Origin: CAYLHB01 sp964383505
GTDB lineage: Bacteria; Patescibacteriota; Minisyncoccia; Phycocordibacterales; UBA12088
Assembly (NCBI GenBank): GCA_964383505.1
Contig: CAYLHB010000003.1
Span: 1 to 55,053, forward strand
Direction: 5' to 3'
DNA: 55,053 nt
The notes below the pieces were generated by a model. That model made no database searches. It was given only the letters and a program-made list of their open reading frames with translations, and was not told the origin of the DNA. The position numbers and the translations under genes are program-made. Shown piece after piece: positions 36,431-43,761 of the stretch. Each line of letters begins with the position of its first letter. Positions within the stretch are counted from its first letter, which is position 1.

Positions 36431-38280
36431 TTGCCCTCGCGCCACTCCTGATCGCGCTCTCGCTTGCGATTGGCACACAGACTTCATACGCGGCTGATGC
36501 GTCGCTCGTCTTTGCTCCCGCGACCGGCGTGTACCCCATCGGGGCGACGTTTGATGTGACGGTACGGGTGAACTCTCCGGACGAGCCGGTGGGAACCGCG
36601 GATGCGACCGTTGCGTACAATCCCGACGACCTTGAGTTCATGTCGTTTAGTACGGAGGGGTCCATCTTCAGCTCCATCATCACCGCACCGGACGAGCGGC
36701 GTCCCGGCGAGCTTAAAATTTCCGGCATGATGGCGCGAAACCGAGAGCCATTCATCGGGAATGATGGCCTTTTCGTGACGCTCACCTTTCGGGCGCTCCG
36801 TAACCGCTCAACCGAGGTGCGCTTCGTACAGGGGGGCGCATCCGCACCGCTCGTTGCTGGAGTGGGTGCAGTGGCATCGAACTTCCTCTCGACCCTTGGT
36901 GCGGCGACCTACACACTGGTGCCCAAAGAGGTTGTGCCCGCCCAGCAAGCAACCGCAATAGCGTTTGCAGAAGAGGTTCCCGGTTTTGAAATTACGCCTG
37001 TGCCGGTGCCTGCCGATGAGTGGTTCGCAACCACGTCGGTGAAGCTTACGTGGACTCTGCCCGAGGGTATCGAGGCAATGCGTACCGGAGAGGGGGATTC
37101 TCCCACCGTGGAAGCCACGAAGCGCTACGAGGTACCGGTCTCCTCTGTGACGCTCAATACACTTAAGGAGGGTGTTCAGTACTTTGCGCTCCAGCTTCTC
37201 TACGGCGACGAGTGGGGTCCCGTGGTGCGGTTCCCCATTAAGGTTGACCTCACAGAACCCGCAACACTCCTCGTGCGGGAAAAGGATAGGAGCGATGCCG
37301 TCGACCCGCGCGTAACCCTTGCTATTGATGCACAAGATGCACTCTCGGGCATTGGTGCGATCGACTACAAGGTTGACGAGGGTGAAGCGATGCGGGTGAC
37401 GCTTGAGGGCGGACTCTTCGAGCCTGAGGGGCTCACCGCGGGCGAGCACACACTCACCTTCATCGCGTACGATAGGGCGGGAAACAGCACCTCCACGTCG
37501 CTTACGCTCAAGGTTGCAACCCTCGAACCGCCCTCGGTGACCGAGGTGCCGAAAGATGTGATGGTGGGGAACCCAATCGTGCTTAAGGGCTCGACATTTC
37601 CTGATGCAACGGTGCAGGTGCATGTCTCGTACAACGACGGGGAGGCTCAAATGCGCGAGGTAAAGAGCGACCTGTTGGGAGGCTTCACGGTGACCGCGAC
37701 CGACGCAGCTCGAGCGGGAGCGTACACGATTTGGTTTACCGTGAAGGATGCGCGGGGTGCGATGAGTGAGCCGTCCTTCAAGTACACCGTGAAGGCAAAC
37801 CAGCCCGTCATACTCCTTTTCGGCTCCCTTGCGCTCTCCTACCTCTCGGTCATTGTGCCCCTCGTGGTGCTCCTCCTCGCGCTGATCTTCGGTCTCGTGT
37901 TTATCGTGAACTGGTGGCGTAGGTACCGCGTGAGTGTACGACGCGAGACCATAGATGCAGAGCGTGTGGTGCACCGCGAGTTCGACCTTCTGCGCAAAGA
38001 CCTTGTGCGCCAGCTCGGCTACCTTGAGCAGGCACGCCAGTACCGCGAGCTCACCCGCGAGGAAATGCGTCTCTTAAAAGAGCTCGGCGAGCGGCTTGAC
38101 CTCATTGAAGAAAGAATCGCGGCAGAAATCGAGGATATCGAACATGTGCCCGAGCACGCACGGCGTTTCCCGGAGGACGCGAGTGACCCTACGCCGTCTG
38201 CACCCGCTACGGCTCGTAGTACTACGCGAAAAATCCCCATCGAGGGCGTGGGGCATACAGTGAATCTCGCCCGACGATAG
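36427..38280 (+). CDS. membrane-anchored cohesin-like surface protein with cytoplasmic helical tail
   Basis: A 617-residue protein: signal peptide (APLLIALSLAIGTQTSYA), cohesin-like domain at about 24-165 (SLVFAPATGVYPIGATFDVT, ATVAYNPDDLEFMSFST, LFVTLTFRALRN), an Ig-like domain, a bacterial Ig/Ig-like pair (about 270-455), a transmembrane region at about 460-500 and a charged, helical cytoplasmic tail of about 115 residues. Same order of parts as 2726-4219, including the tail, which suggests the tail contacts something inside the cell. Start overlaps the previous stop (ATGA) with no ribosome-binding site. It ends 13 bases from the convergent cohesin+dockerin gene. Confidence 0.78.
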   Translation: MIALAPLLIALSLAIGTQTSYAADASLVFAPATGVYPIGATFDVTVRVNSPDEPVGTADATVAYNPDDLEFMSFSTEGSIFSSIITAPDERRPGELKISGMMARNREPFIGNDGLFVTLTFRALRNRSTEVRFVQGGASAPLVAGVGAVASNFLSTLGAATYTLVPKEVVPAQQATAIAFAEEVPGFEITPVPVPADEWFATTSVKLTWTLPEGIEAMRTGEGDSPTVEATKRYEVPVSSVTLNTLKEGVQYFALQLLYGDEWGPVVRFPIKVDLTEPATLLVREKDRSDAVDPRVTLAIDAQDALSGIGAIDYKVDEGEAMRVTLEGGLFEPEGLTAGEHTLTFIAYDRAGNSTSTSLTLKVATLEPPSVTEVPKDVMVGNPIVLKGSTFPDATVQVHVSYNDGEAQMREVKSDLLGGFTVTATDAARAGAYTIWFTVKDARGAMSEPSFKYTVKANQPVILLFGSLALSYLSVIVPLVVLLLALIFGLVFIVNWWRRYRVSVRRETIDAERVVHREFDLLRKDLVRQLGYLEQARQYRELTREEMRLLKELGERLDLIEERIAAEIEDIEHVPEHARRFPEDASDPTPSAPATARSTTRKIPIEGVGHTVNLARR

Positions 38281-38293
38281 TGCGCTTGCCGCA

Positions 38294-38983
38294 CTACACA
38301 AGGAGTACGAGCGAGCCGAGTCTTGAGCCGCTCACAAACTGCGCGAAAATGATGGAGAGATCGGCGAGGGTGATTTTCCCGTCGCGGTTGAGGTCGTAGA
38401 TCGTTTCGTACGAGCCGAAGAGTCGTGATGAGACAAGTCCGACGTCGACGAGGTTTACCCGACGATCGTTGTTCACGTCCGGTGTGGGACTGCCCGTAGG
38501 CCGCACGATAACGGTGAGTGGGCGCACACTCTCCAAAACCTCCGTACCTGCGCCGTCGTGTGCGAGCATGTGTCCGTCTTCAATGGTGAAGCGCGCGGTG
38601 CCCTCCTTTTCAGCTCTAAAGGTGAGGTGAATGACACTCCCCTCACCGGTAAAACCGTTTGGTGAGACGATGCCGCCTGAAAACGCGAGCGTGGCCGACG
38701 ATGAGGCGGGGGTATCGGCCCACAAGTCAACAATGGTGTCGTGCGTTCCTGACTCTACGAACGACACGAGATCCATCGGGTACACTACCGTTCCGGAAAT
38801 GGCGTTTACGGGCCGCGCGGACTCCGCCACCACGTCGAGTGCGAAGTACTCCCCCGCCTCCACATAGCGCGTGTCCTCACAGACAAGCCCGATTGCCTGG
38901 TCGCTCCGCACGAGTGAGAGCGTAGAGGCGACAAGCACCATGAGGGGCACCGCGAGCAAGGTAAACCGGTGGCGTGTGAACAT
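38294..38983 (-). CDS. small secreted protein with both cohesin-like and dockerin modules
   Basis: A 229-residue protein with a signal peptide (FTLLAVPLMVLVASTLSLVR), a cohesin-like domain at about 30-155 (ARPVNAISGTVVYPMDLVSF, SATLAFSGGIVSPNGFTGEG, SVIHLTFRAEKEG) and a dockerin at about 169-220 with loops DVNNDRRVNLVD and DLNRDGKITLAD. The first loop has R at the usual G position. Having both halves lets one molecule bind a cohesin and a dockerin, as adaptor scaffoldins do, or bind itself in chains. No membrane anchor. ATG 38983 is preferred to ATG 38989 because a minus-strand TACACT ends 8 bases before it and only 2 before the other. Confidence 0.78.
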   Translation of the reverse strand: MFTRHRFTLLAVPLMVLVASTLSLVRSDQAIGLVCEDTRYVEAGEYFALDVVAESARPVNAISGTVVYPMDLVSFVESGTHDTIVDLWADTPASSSATLAFSGGIVSPNGFTGEGSVIHLTFRAEKEGTARFTIEDGHMLAHDGAGTEVLESVRPLTVIVRPTGSPTPDVNNDRRVNLVDVGLVSSRLFGSYETIYDLNRDGKITLADLSIIFAQFVSGSRLGSLVLLV

Positions 38984-38991
38984 GTGCATGT

Positions 38992-38997
38992 AGTGTA
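38992..38997 (-). promoter_or_regulatory. TACACT -10-like box, leaderless start
   Basis: Minus-strand TACACT ends 8 bases before ATG 38983. Confidence 0.45.
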
Positions 38998-39053
38998 GCA
39001 GGAAGTGTGGGTTTGCACAGGGTGCCCATGTGTACTCTCGCAGTACTGTGGAC

Positions 39054-39059
39054 TATACT
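39054..39059 (+). promoter_or_regulatory. TATACT -10-like box, leaderless start
   Basis: TATACT ends 7 bases before ATG 39067 and lies inside a longer frame from 39007, which it argues against. Confidence 0.55.
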
Positions 39060-39066
39060 GGGACGC

Positions 39067-39597
39067 ATGCGCGGGCTGGTTAAAAAGTATGGTTCGTACC
39101 TCGACGAAGCGGTGTATGGTGCAAACGACGGTATCATCACCACCTTTGCGGTAATTGCAGGTGCGTCGGGTGCGGTCTTGGGGAGCGGCACCATCATCAT
39201 ACTCGGCATTGCTAACCTCGTGGCTGATGGTTTCTCCATGGGTGCGTCGAGCTTCCTTGCCATCCGCACGGAAGCGGATGTGGCGCGGGCGCACCATAGG
39301 AGGGCGGGGGACGGGCACGCGCTCGCGAGGAGTGTCACTACATTTTTCGCGTTTGTGGTCGCTGGGTGTCTTCCGCTCTTACCCTTCCTCTTGCCAACTT
39401 TTAAAGCAGATGCACTCCTTGTGTCAACAATGGGTGCGTGCACGGCCTTTTTTTTCGTGGGCGGGGCTCGGTCGTACGTCACGAAGCGTTCATTTGTCTC
39501 GTCGGGACTTGAAATGCTCGGAGTGGGAGGGGTTGCGGCGCTTCTCGCGTACATGATTGGAGCACTCCTTCGCTCACTCATTCCCACGCTTGTATGA
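39067..39597 (+). CDS. VIT1/CCC1-family membrane transporter
   Basis: A 176-residue membrane protein of the VIT1/CCC1 family, which in plants and yeast moves iron or manganese into vacuoles; bacterial members are thought to export or handle Fe/Mn. Visible: YGANDGIITTFAVIAGASGA (first helix, with the family's conserved D-G-I-x-T-x-F), GIANLVADGFSMGASSFLA (second helix with the conserved D-G-x-S-M-G), a short metal-binding-type loop that is reduced here, and three more hydrophobic helices. Four-base ATGA overlap with the next gene suggests translational coupling. Confidence 0.82.
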   Translation: MRGLVKKYGSYLDEAVYGANDGIITTFAVIAGASGAVLGSGTIIILGIANLVADGFSMGASSFLAIRTEADVARAHHRRAGDGHALARSVTTFFAFVVAGCLPLLPFLLPTFKADALLVSTMGACTAFFFVGGARSYVTKRSFVSSGLEMLGVGGVAALLAYMIGALLRSLIPTLV

Positions 39598-40775
39598 AAC
39601 TGCTTGGTCGCGCACTCATCCTGATTCTTGTTGTCCTCATAAGCGCATGGGGTGGTAGCACCTTAGTGCAGGCGCAAGGTACACAATTACCCACACCGGT
39701 TGCACCTCCGGACATCGCCCTCTTCTACAGTCCCACTTGTCCCCACTGCCACAAGGAGCGGGCATTTTTGCGTGACCTTGCGACCGAGCACCCAGAGCTT
39801 ACAATCGAGGAGTACTCGGTGTTTGATCCTGCGAGTGAAGCGGTGCTCCTCCGCTTCGCGAGTAGCACCGGTCTCGCGAGAGAGGCCTTGGGAGCGGTGC
39901 CCATTACCTTTGTACGAGGTATTTACCTTATAGGGTTTGAGAGTAGTGAGACGACCGGTGCGCGAATTCGCGATGTGCTCGGGCTTTCCACAACCGCGAC
40001 CACAACCGCGACGACTTCAGTGAGCGGAGAGACGACACTACCTTTGATGGGACGCATCCAAACGGAACGCTACCCACTCCTCCTTCTCTCGGCGCTCTTA
40101 GGGGTCCTCGATGGGTGGAACATCTGCTCGCTCGGTGCGCTTGCACTCATCATAGGTCTTGCGCTCTCGCTCGGCACGAGACGTGACATGGCGCTATTGG
40201 GCGGTACGTTCCTTTTGGTGACCGCACTTTCATACGGGGTGCTCATCGCGCTTTGGTACGCGCTCTTTTCCGCGCTGTGTCCCTACGTGGGAGTCCTTGA
40301 ACTTATGGTGGGGCTCGTGGCACTCATCGGTTCGGTGTACTTCTTCCGCGAGTACCTGCGCATGCGACGCATGGGTCCCACCTGCTCACTCCGTACTGTT
40401 TCCATTGTTGATGCCATCACACGGCGTACCACGAGCGTGGTGTCGCGAGGCGCCTCGCTCATGGCGAGTCTCAGTATTGTGGGACTTTTCGCGCTCATCG
40501 TCACCGTGATTGAGTTCCCATGCTCGGCCGCGATCCCTGTTGCATTTGCGGGGCTTCTTGCGGAGCGCGGGGTTTCGTCGTTTGCATACCTTGGGTATAG
40601 TACCGTGTTTGTGTTCTTCTACCTCCTCGACGAGCTCATCATATTTTCACTCGCGGTGTATCGCCTCAAGCTCACCGTTGCGTCTCCTCGGGGTACAAAG
40701 CTCGTGGTACTCGCGGAAGCGTGCGTTCTTTTCGTGTTTGCGGCGTGGTACCTTGGCGCACGTGTTATCGGCTAG
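39594..40775 (+). CDS. thioredoxin-like domain fused to DsbD/CcdA-like membrane domain
   Basis: A 393-residue protein. A signal peptide (ALILILVVLISAWGG) precedes a thioredoxin-like domain (about 35-130) with the redox pair in YSPTCPHCHKERAFL (about 49-52) and a cis-proline in GAVPITF. From about 160, six or so membrane helices follow, with LDGWNICSLGALALIIG and EFPCSAAIPVAFAGLL placing one cysteine in each half, as in CcdA/DsbD where the pair carries electrons across the membrane. So it likely moves reducing power from cytosolic thioredoxin to the outside, to reduce or isomerise disulfides of exported proteins such as the Cys-rich dockerin protein; that link is inference. The end overlaps the convergent pyrD by 11 bases. 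Confidence 0.8.
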   Translation: MKLLGRALILILVVLISAWGGSTLVQAQGTQLPTPVAPPDIALFYSPTCPHCHKERAFLRDLATEHPELTIEEYSVFDPASEAVLLRFASSTGLAREALGAVPITFVRGIYLIGFESSETTGARIRDVLGLSTTATTTATTSVSGETTLPLMGRIQTERYPLLLLSALLGVLDGWNICSLGALALIIGLALSLGTRRDMALLGGTFLLVTALSYGVLIALWYALFSALCPYVGVLELMVGLVALIGSVYFFREYLRMRRMGPTCSLRTVSIVDAITRRTTSVVSRGASLMASLSIVGLFALIVTVIEFPCSAAIPVAFAGLLAERGVSSFAYLGYSTVFVFFYLLDELIIFSLAVYRLKLTVASPRGTKLVVLAEACVLFVFAAWYLGARVIG

Positions 40776-41817
40776 AGCGCCACGAAGCGTACGAACGCGC
40801 AATGTCCTTCATGAGACCCGGGCCAGTGTATATCATACCGGTGATGAGGTGAATGAGGGAGGCCCCGCGCTCAAACTTTTCGAGCGCGTCTTTCGCCGTG
40901 AACACACCCCCGCACCCGATGAGCGTGAAGCGATCTCCGTAGTGCTGTTTAGCGAGTGAAATAAGCTCGTTACTCGGCGTTTGGCAGGGCATACCCGAGA
41001 GCCCCCCTTGGTACTTCATAGGTCGTGTGTCGAGAGGAGAAATAGCATCGTAGTTTTTCCAAAGGTTGCCGATGATGAGACCTCGAATGAAGGGGAATGC
41101 GGCCGCGGCTTCGGCAAGTGCGAGGAATGTGTCGTGCGCGACAGAAATGGGCATTTTAATGTACACAGGCTTCGTGGTGCCAACACTGGAGAGTCGCGTG
41201 AGGAGTGAGGTGAGGTTTTTTGCGTCAAGGAAAAGTTCGCCTGTCCACGTGTTCGGACACGAGATGTTTATAGTGTAGTAGTCACCCACGCCCGCATTAG
41301 TGAGGTGGGCAAGCGAGGTCGCGTAGTCTTCGATACCGCTCTCAAGCTCACAGGCTTCTGTGTCGTTAGTCCGCGCAATCGATACTCCCACCACAAATCC
41401 ATGTTCTTTTGGAAGGCGTTTAAGGTGTGTAGTGACTCGCTCCACTCCCCAATTTGCGAGGCCTTTGTTCACAATGAGGCTCTTGGTGTGGGGTAGGCGC
41501 ACCTGGCGGGGTGGGGCGTTCCCCGCACATGGGCGCGCGGTTACCGAACCCACCTCTTCGCCACCGAACCCGCATGAGGAGAGCGTACGTACGAGGCGGC
41601 CATTCGGGTCAAAACCCGCAGAGAGCACGATAGGGGTGTGGTAGGTGAGGCTGTCCACGGTCACCTCGGCATCGTTCTTGGGGTAGCGGTACGCTACGCC
41701 GATGGCGCTTCGACCGAGCGCGGTCGCTCCCACAAGCTCGCTAAGCGGGACAATCATGCGGTGTATGCGCTCCGGGTCGACGGTGAAAAGCAGGGGACGA
41801 ATGATGCGCTGGTACAT
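40765..41817 (-). CDS. pyrD: dihydroorotate dehydrogenase, class 2-like
   Basis: A 350-residue FMN enzyme that oxidises dihydroorotate to orotate in pyrimidine synthesis. The class 2 N-terminal helix signature (RPLLFTVDPERIHRMIVPL) and NKGLANWGVERV are present, followed by the barrel strands GVSIARTND, YYTINISCPNT, VYIKMP, FIRGLIIGN and the phosphate loop IGCGGVFTAKDALEKFERGA. The base position reads NISCPNT, a cysteine as in class 1 enzymes; class 2 usually has serine here. ATG 41817 is chosen because minus-strand TACAAT ends 7 bases before it; an ATG at 41826 overlaps that box. No other pyrimidine genes are nearby. It follows the DedA-like gene by 15 bases. Confidence 0.88.
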   Translation of the reverse strand: MYQRIIRPLLFTVDPERIHRMIVPLSELVGATALGRSAIGVAYRYPKNDAEVTVDSLTYHTPIVLSAGFDPNGRLVRTLSSCGFGGEEVGSVTARPCAGNAPPRQVRLPHTKSLIVNKGLANWGVERVTTHLKRLPKEHGFVVGVSIARTNDTEACELESGIEDYATSLAHLTNAGVGDYYTINISCPNTWTGELFLDAKNLTSLLTRLSSVGTTKPVYIKMPISVAHDTFLALAEAAAAFPFIRGLIIGNLWKNYDAISPLDTRPMKYQGGLSGMPCQTPSNELISLAKQHYGDRFTLIGCGGVFTAKDALEKFERGASLIHLITGMIYTGPGLMKDIARSYASWRSSR

Positions 41818-41824
41818 GGACAGC

Positions 41825-41830
41825 ATTGTA
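41825..41830 (-). promoter_or_regulatory. TACAAT -10-like box of pyrD, leaderless start
   Basis: Minus-strand TACAAT ends 7 bases before ATG 41817. Confidence 0.5.
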
Positions 41831-41832
41831 CG

Positions 41833-42393
41833 CTACCCATCGTTTAAATCCAATCGCTTTAAGTAGCGCTTGAGTGCGGTTTTGAGTGTGCACTCAAAGA
41901 GCACAAACAGGAGGAACGTTCCGGTAAAGATGAGCTCCAGATTATTAAAGACCCCTTTTGTTTTTGGGAGGTACTCTGCAAGGGAAAACACCGCGCCACC
42001 CGCGAAAAGTACCCATGTAACCGACGTGAGGAGCATTATTTTGAAAAAGGTGTGTGGGGGTACCGCACTCCCGCGGTAGCGTGCAATCACAAGGTAGTGG
42101 AGCCCGTAGCTTAATCGTGCCACAAGCGCAACTACAAGCGGACGTCGCTCGATATAGCGGTCCATGTGGCGAAGCCATGGTTCTGCCCGACGAATAAATG
42201 GTAGTCGGTAGAGCTTGCATCCGTGGTAGTACCACACCGCGTCCCCCGCCACCATGCACACGACGATGAGGGGAAGCGCGGCAACAAGCTCCACGCGGTC
42301 GAGGTGCACGTAGTAACCGGCGAGGATAATACCAAGCTCGCCTCCCTGCACGAGCACAAGGAGTGCAATGAGCAGGTAGGGAAGTACCTCCAT
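41833..42393 (-). CDS. DedA/SNARE-associated-family membrane protein
   Basis: A 186-residue membrane protein resembling the DedA/VTT (SNARE_assoc) family, proposed lipid scramblases or proton-coupled transporters. Visible: an N-terminal helix (PYLLIALLVLVQGGELGIIL), a second hairpin VVCMVAGDAVWYYHGCKLYR with the family's G-D-x-x-x-Y-x-x-G, then ARLSYGLHYLVIARYRGSAV in place of the usual F-x-R-F-x-P-x-x-R, and two C-terminal helices. Shorter than typical DedA (about 200-220). ATG 42393 is chosen because minus-strand TAGAGT ends 6 bases before it; a GTG at 42399 is less likely. Divergent from the glycerate kinase gene. Confidence 0.7.
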   Translation of the reverse strand: MEVLPYLLIALLVLVQGGELGIILAGYYVHLDRVELVAALPLIVVCMVAGDAVWYYHGCKLYRLPFIRRAEPWLRHMDRYIERRPLVVALVARLSYGLHYLVIARYRGSAVPPHTFFKIMLLTSVTWVLFAGGAVFSLAEYLPKTKGVFNNLELIFTGTFLLFVLFECTLKTALKRYLKRLDLNDG

Positions 42394-42399
42394 GTACAC

Positions 42400-42405
42400 A
42401 CTCTA
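42400..42405 (-). promoter_or_regulatory. TAGAGT -10-like box, leaderless start
   Basis: Minus-strand TAGAGT ends 6 bases before ATG 42393; back to back with the plus-strand box at 42450. Confidence 0.45.
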
Positions 42406-42449
42406 CCTGATTTTTCCCTACACTCAACAATCAATCCTCCGGTGCGTGG

Positions 42450-42455
42450 TATAGT
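42450..42455 (+). promoter_or_regulatory. TATAGT -10-like box, leaderless start
   Basis: GTGGTATAGT ends 6 bases before ATG 42462. Confidence 0.55.
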
Positions 42456-42461
42456 GGATGC

Positions 42462-43745
42462 ATGGCACAAGATATTTTTGAAGCACTCGCAGTCACCTCA
42501 CTACGTCGTGACGCGCTTGAATGTATGCGTGCGGGACTCGATGCTATAGCGACCCGTACAGTGATTCGTCGCACTCTTCTTGTGGAAGGTGCCCGTCTTA
42601 ATGTGGAAGGTGTGGAGTATGACATGAACTCGTTTGACCATGTCTATGTCGCTGCCATAGGCAAGTGTGCATTTGATGCGGGTGTAGTGTTAGAAGAATT
42701 GTTGGGTGAGCGTGTGCGTGAGGGGCTCATCTACGATGTACGGCGTGGAGAGGGACTCATACGGTTCACCTGCCTTTCCGGAACCCACCCCTTTGCGTCT
42801 GATGAGAATGTGCAGTCCGCCGAACGACTCCTCGCTCTTCTCGAAAAAGCATCGGAACGGGATCTTGTCCTCCTCATCATTTCCGGCGGAGGGTCGGCGC
42901 TTCTCACTGCGCCAGTGCATCACACGGTTGCCGACGAACAGCGCCTCGTGAAGCACCTTTTTGCGAGAGGTGCAACGATACAGGACCTCAATACGGTACG
43001 AAAGCACCTCTCGCGAGCGCGTGGTGGCGGGCTTGCCGCCGCCGCACATCCCGCGACCGTGGTCTCGCTCATTTTTTCCGATGTACCCGGAAACGATCTC
43101 ACGACAATCGCATCTGGGGCGACCGTGCTTGACAACACTACAGTAGAAGATGCTCGCGCACTCCTAGTGCGCTACGGTGCCGCAGAAGTAGGCTTTGACG
43201 AGTCTGCACTCATTGAGACCCCCAAAGATAATGCGACGTTTGCGCGTGTACGTAACACTTTGGTGCTTACCAACGAAACCGCACTTTCCGCAATGGCGGA
43301 GTGTGCAAGGGCGCTGGGGTACCGTGCCGTGGTGAAAACGGCAACACAGACCGGTGAGGCGAGAGAGGTGGGTGCACAGATTGCACGTGAGCTCCACCAA
43401 CACCCCTCGGGTACCGCGCTTTTCTACGGCGGAGAAACAACCGTCACGGTTCGGGGCGAGGGCGCGGGAGGACGCAACGAGGAGCTCTCGCTCGGTGCAC
43501 TTCCAGAACTATATGGCGACGAGCTCATCCTCGCGTACGCGAGCGATGGGAGGGACAATTCGGAGTATGCGGGCGGCATCGCCGACATCGTGACACGAGA
43601 AGCCGCAACGAACGCAGGGCTCGACCCGCGCGTCTACCTTGAACGAAACGACTCGTTTTCCTTTTTCCACACTTTACAGCAGGGAGTACGTATAGGGTAT
43701 ACTGGAGCTAACGTTGCGGACCTGGTGATTGCCCTAAAACGCTAG
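42462..43745 (+). CDS. glycerate 2-kinase (DUF4147/MOFRL family)
   Basis: A 427-residue kinase that phosphorylates D-glycerate to 2-phosphoglycerate. The N-terminal DUF4147 half has AAIGKCAFDAG, LSGTHPFASDENVQSAERLL, LLIISGGGSALLTAP (conserved S-G-G-G-S-A-L phosphate region), LNTVRKHLSRARGGGLA and IFSDVPGNDL; the C-terminal MOFRL half has YGGETTVTVRG, GAGGRNEELSLGAL and ASDGRDN. Length and motif order are normal. PEP synthase starts 16 bases after its stop, so the two are probably one transcript that moves three-carbon units between glycerate, 2-phosphoglycerate, PEP and pyruvate (enolase is not in the window). The start is supported by the TATAGT box 6 bases upstream. Confidence 0.9.
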   Translation: MAQDIFEALAVTSLRRDALECMRAGLDAIATRTVIRRTLLVEGARLNVEGVEYDMNSFDHVYVAAIGKCAFDAGVVLEELLGERVREGLIYDVRRGEGLIRFTCLSGTHPFASDENVQSAERLLALLEKASERDLVLLIISGGGSALLTAPVHHTVADEQRLVKHLFARGATIQDLNTVRKHLSRARGGGLAAAAHPATVVSLIFSDVPGNDLTTIASGATVLDNTTVEDARALLVRYGAAEVGFDESALIETPKDNATFARVRNTLVLTNETALSAMAECARALGYRAVVKTATQTGEAREVGAQIARELHQHPSGTALFYGGETTVTVRGEGAGGRNEELSLGALPELYGDELILAYASDGRDNSEYAGGIADIVTREAATNAGLDPRVYLERNDSFSFFHTLQQGVRIGYTGANVADLVIALKR

Positions 43746-43761
43746 GACGCAGGTATGCTCT

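Noticed and set aside
159..38983. Reading the cohesin-dockerin genes as a cellulosome
   Set aside because: No glycoside hydrolase, no classical carbohydrate-binding module and no scaffoldin with repeated cohesins is present.
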